A stretch of 32,325 nt of DNA from Phycisphaerales bacterium (GTDB lineage: Bacteria > Planctomycetota > Phycisphaerae > Phycisphaerales > UBA1924), in NCBI GenBank assembly GCA_011053195.1, contig DRKT01000058.1:1-32325 (forward strand), written 5' to 3'. The position numbers and the translations under genes were made by a program. The notes under the pieces were generated by a model. That model was not told where the DNA came from and ran no database searches. It worked only from the letters and a program-made list of their open reading frames with translations. Shown piece by piece: positions 31,221 to 32,325 of the stretch. Numbering within the stretch: the stretch's first letter is position 1; every line of letters begins with the position of its first letter.

Positions 31221-32325
31221 ATGCGTCCACTTCCAACCGCGATCGCCATGTTGATGTCAGCCGGCGCTTCTTCGACACTTGCCCAGGCGGGAACCACAGC
31301 CCTGGGCGGTGTGAACAAGGTCCTCGTCGCGGTCATCATCATAGTCATCATCATTCTGCTGGTGATTCTGTTCGTGGTCGGGCAGTTCATCAGCCTGTAC
31401 GTCCGGGCGCTCTTTGCCAAGGCCCCGGTCGGGATTCTCGAAATGGTGGGGATGCGGCTGCGGAAAGTGGATATCCGAACCGTTGTCGGAAGCCGAATCC
31501 GTGCCGTCCGCGCCGGCGTGCCGATCTCAACGGCCCAACTCGAAACCCACATCCTCGCGGGCGGTCGCGTATCCAATGTGGTGTTGGCGCTGATCTCCTC
31601 GCGCAAGGCGAAGATCGATCTGGACTGGGACACCGCGTGCGCGATCGACCTCGCCGGCCGGGACATTCTCGATGCGGTTACGACCAGCGTGAACCCGAAG
31701 GTGATCGACTGCCCGCACCAGGTCGCCGGCCAGCGCACGACGATCGACGCGGTCGCGAAGGACGGCATCCAGCTCAAGGCCCGGGCTCGCGTCACCGTCC
31801 GAACGAATCTTTCAAGACTTGTCGGCGGTGCCACGGAAGAAACAATCGTGGCCCGTGTTGGTGAGGGCATCGTCTCGTCGATTGGTTCGGCGGCTTCCCA
31901 CAAGGAGGTGCTCGAAAATCCGGATGCCATCTCCAAGACGGTGATGTCACGCGGATTGGACTCCGGCACCGCATTCGAGATCCTCTCGATCGACATTGCG
32001 GATGTGGATGTCGGGATCAACATCGGTGCGAAATTGCAGGCGGATCAGGCGGACGCGGACAAACTGCGATTCCAGGCCGAGGCCGAGAAACGCCGTGCGA
32101 TGGCGATGGCGCAGGCCGCCGAGCACAAGGCGGATGTTGAGAAGAACCGGGCACTGGTCGTCCTCGCCGAGGCCGAGATCCCCAAAGCCATGGCCGAGGC
32201 GTTCCGCAACGGCAATCTCGGCATCATGGACTATCAAAGGCTGCGCAATATCGAATCTGATACGTCGATGCGGTCGGCGATCGCCAACCAGGGCAAGCCC
32301 GAAGCCGACGGTGATTCCGCGAAGA
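31221..32325 (+). CDS. floA: Flotillin-like protein FloA, 3' partial
   Basis: The first 368 codons of a FloA-type SPFH protein, cut by the right edge. A signal-like N-terminus (1-22) precedes the usual membrane hairpin segment ([21 protein letters not shown]), then the family path [116 protein letters not shown], an Ala/Glu coiled coil and [12 protein letters not shown]. FloA organises membrane microdomains. Compared with the roughly 330 residues of B. subtilis FloA, this one has an extra N-terminal piece with a second hydrophobic stretch. A weak GAGGA lies before ATG 31221. The NfeD genes upstream match the known NfeD-FloA association. Confidence 0.95.
   Translation, partial: MRPLPTAIAMLMSAGASSTLAQAGTTALGGVNKVLVAVIIIVIIILLVILFVVGQFISLYVRALFAKAPVGILEMVGMRLRKVDIRTVVGSRIRAVRAGVPISTAQLETHILAGGRVSNVVLALISSRKAKIDLDWDTACAIDLAGRDILDAVTTSVNPKVIDCPHQVAGQRTTIDAVAKDGIQLKARARVTVRTNLSRLVGGATEETIVARVGEGIVSSIGSAASHKEVLENPDAISKTVMSRGLDSGTAFEILSIDIADVDVGINIGAKLQADQADADKLRFQAEAEKRRAMAMAQAAEHKADVEKNRALVVLAEAEIPKAMAEAFRNGNLGIMDYQRLRNIESDTSMRSAIANQGKPEADGDSAK

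Noticed and set aside
31172-32023. 283-codon open frame on the minus strand
   Set aside because: It is antisense to floA, which is unmistakable, and its composition (Ser, Arg, Thr, Ile rich) mirrors the opposite-strand codons.

Overview
The window is a gene-dense, roughly 60% GC stretch of bacterial chromosome with two tRNAs and about 26 supportable protein genes. No phage, insertion sequence or CRISPR array was seen. The gene content suggests a planctomycete, most likely of the Phycisphaerae. It includes a System II cytochrome c pair led by a duplicated lipoprotein, an NfeD/NfeD/FloA cluster, PilZ and GGDEF-EAL proteins, and Gram-negative style lipoproteins. That assignment is inference; no rRNA is present.

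Layout. 1-2047: a dihydropyrimidinase cut by the left edge converges with a PreA-like dihydropyrimidine dehydrogenase (pyrimidine reduction). 2169-3813: a secreted four-module cysteine protein (YHS/TRASH-like) diverges from a DoxX-like membrane protein. 3810-6166: a membrane GGDEF-EAL protein and tRNA-Ala(CGC). 6269-6481: a small hypothetical gene. 6570-6894: a strongly structured non-coding RNA with its own terminator, which I could not assign to a family. 6914-9651: threonine/serine dehydratase, GNAT and ThiF/MoeB-like genes. 9681-11725: rpsB-tsf on the minus strand, followed by two stacked terminators that bracket a possible small RNA. 12030-16006: lipoprotein, resB and ccsA overlap head to tail, and the ccsA stop codon lies inside tRNA-Val(CAC). 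16029-21463, minus strand: methyltransferase, sigma-54 response regulator, ileS and a possible small ORF overlapping the ileS start. 21550-25654: a conserved hypothetical, a HEAT-like protein and ispG. 25783-28406: GNAT, a Fur-family regulator, PilZ and obgE. 28773-32325: NfeD protease-like protein, short NfeD and FloA, the last cut by the right edge.

Gene expression. Some genes have clear Shine-Dalgarno sequences (preA, DoxX, methyltransferase, PilZ, 22098-). Seven others have no such site but carry a TANNNT hexamer 5-8 nt before a start codon, the layout expected for leaderless transcription. Four convergent pairs overlap at their stop codons and have no visible terminator.

The best candidates for undescribed biology are the structured RNA at 6570-6894, the possible small RNA at 9681-9846, the duplicated lipoprotein coupled to cytochrome c maturation, and the Fur-family gene with a perfect dyad over its own promoter.
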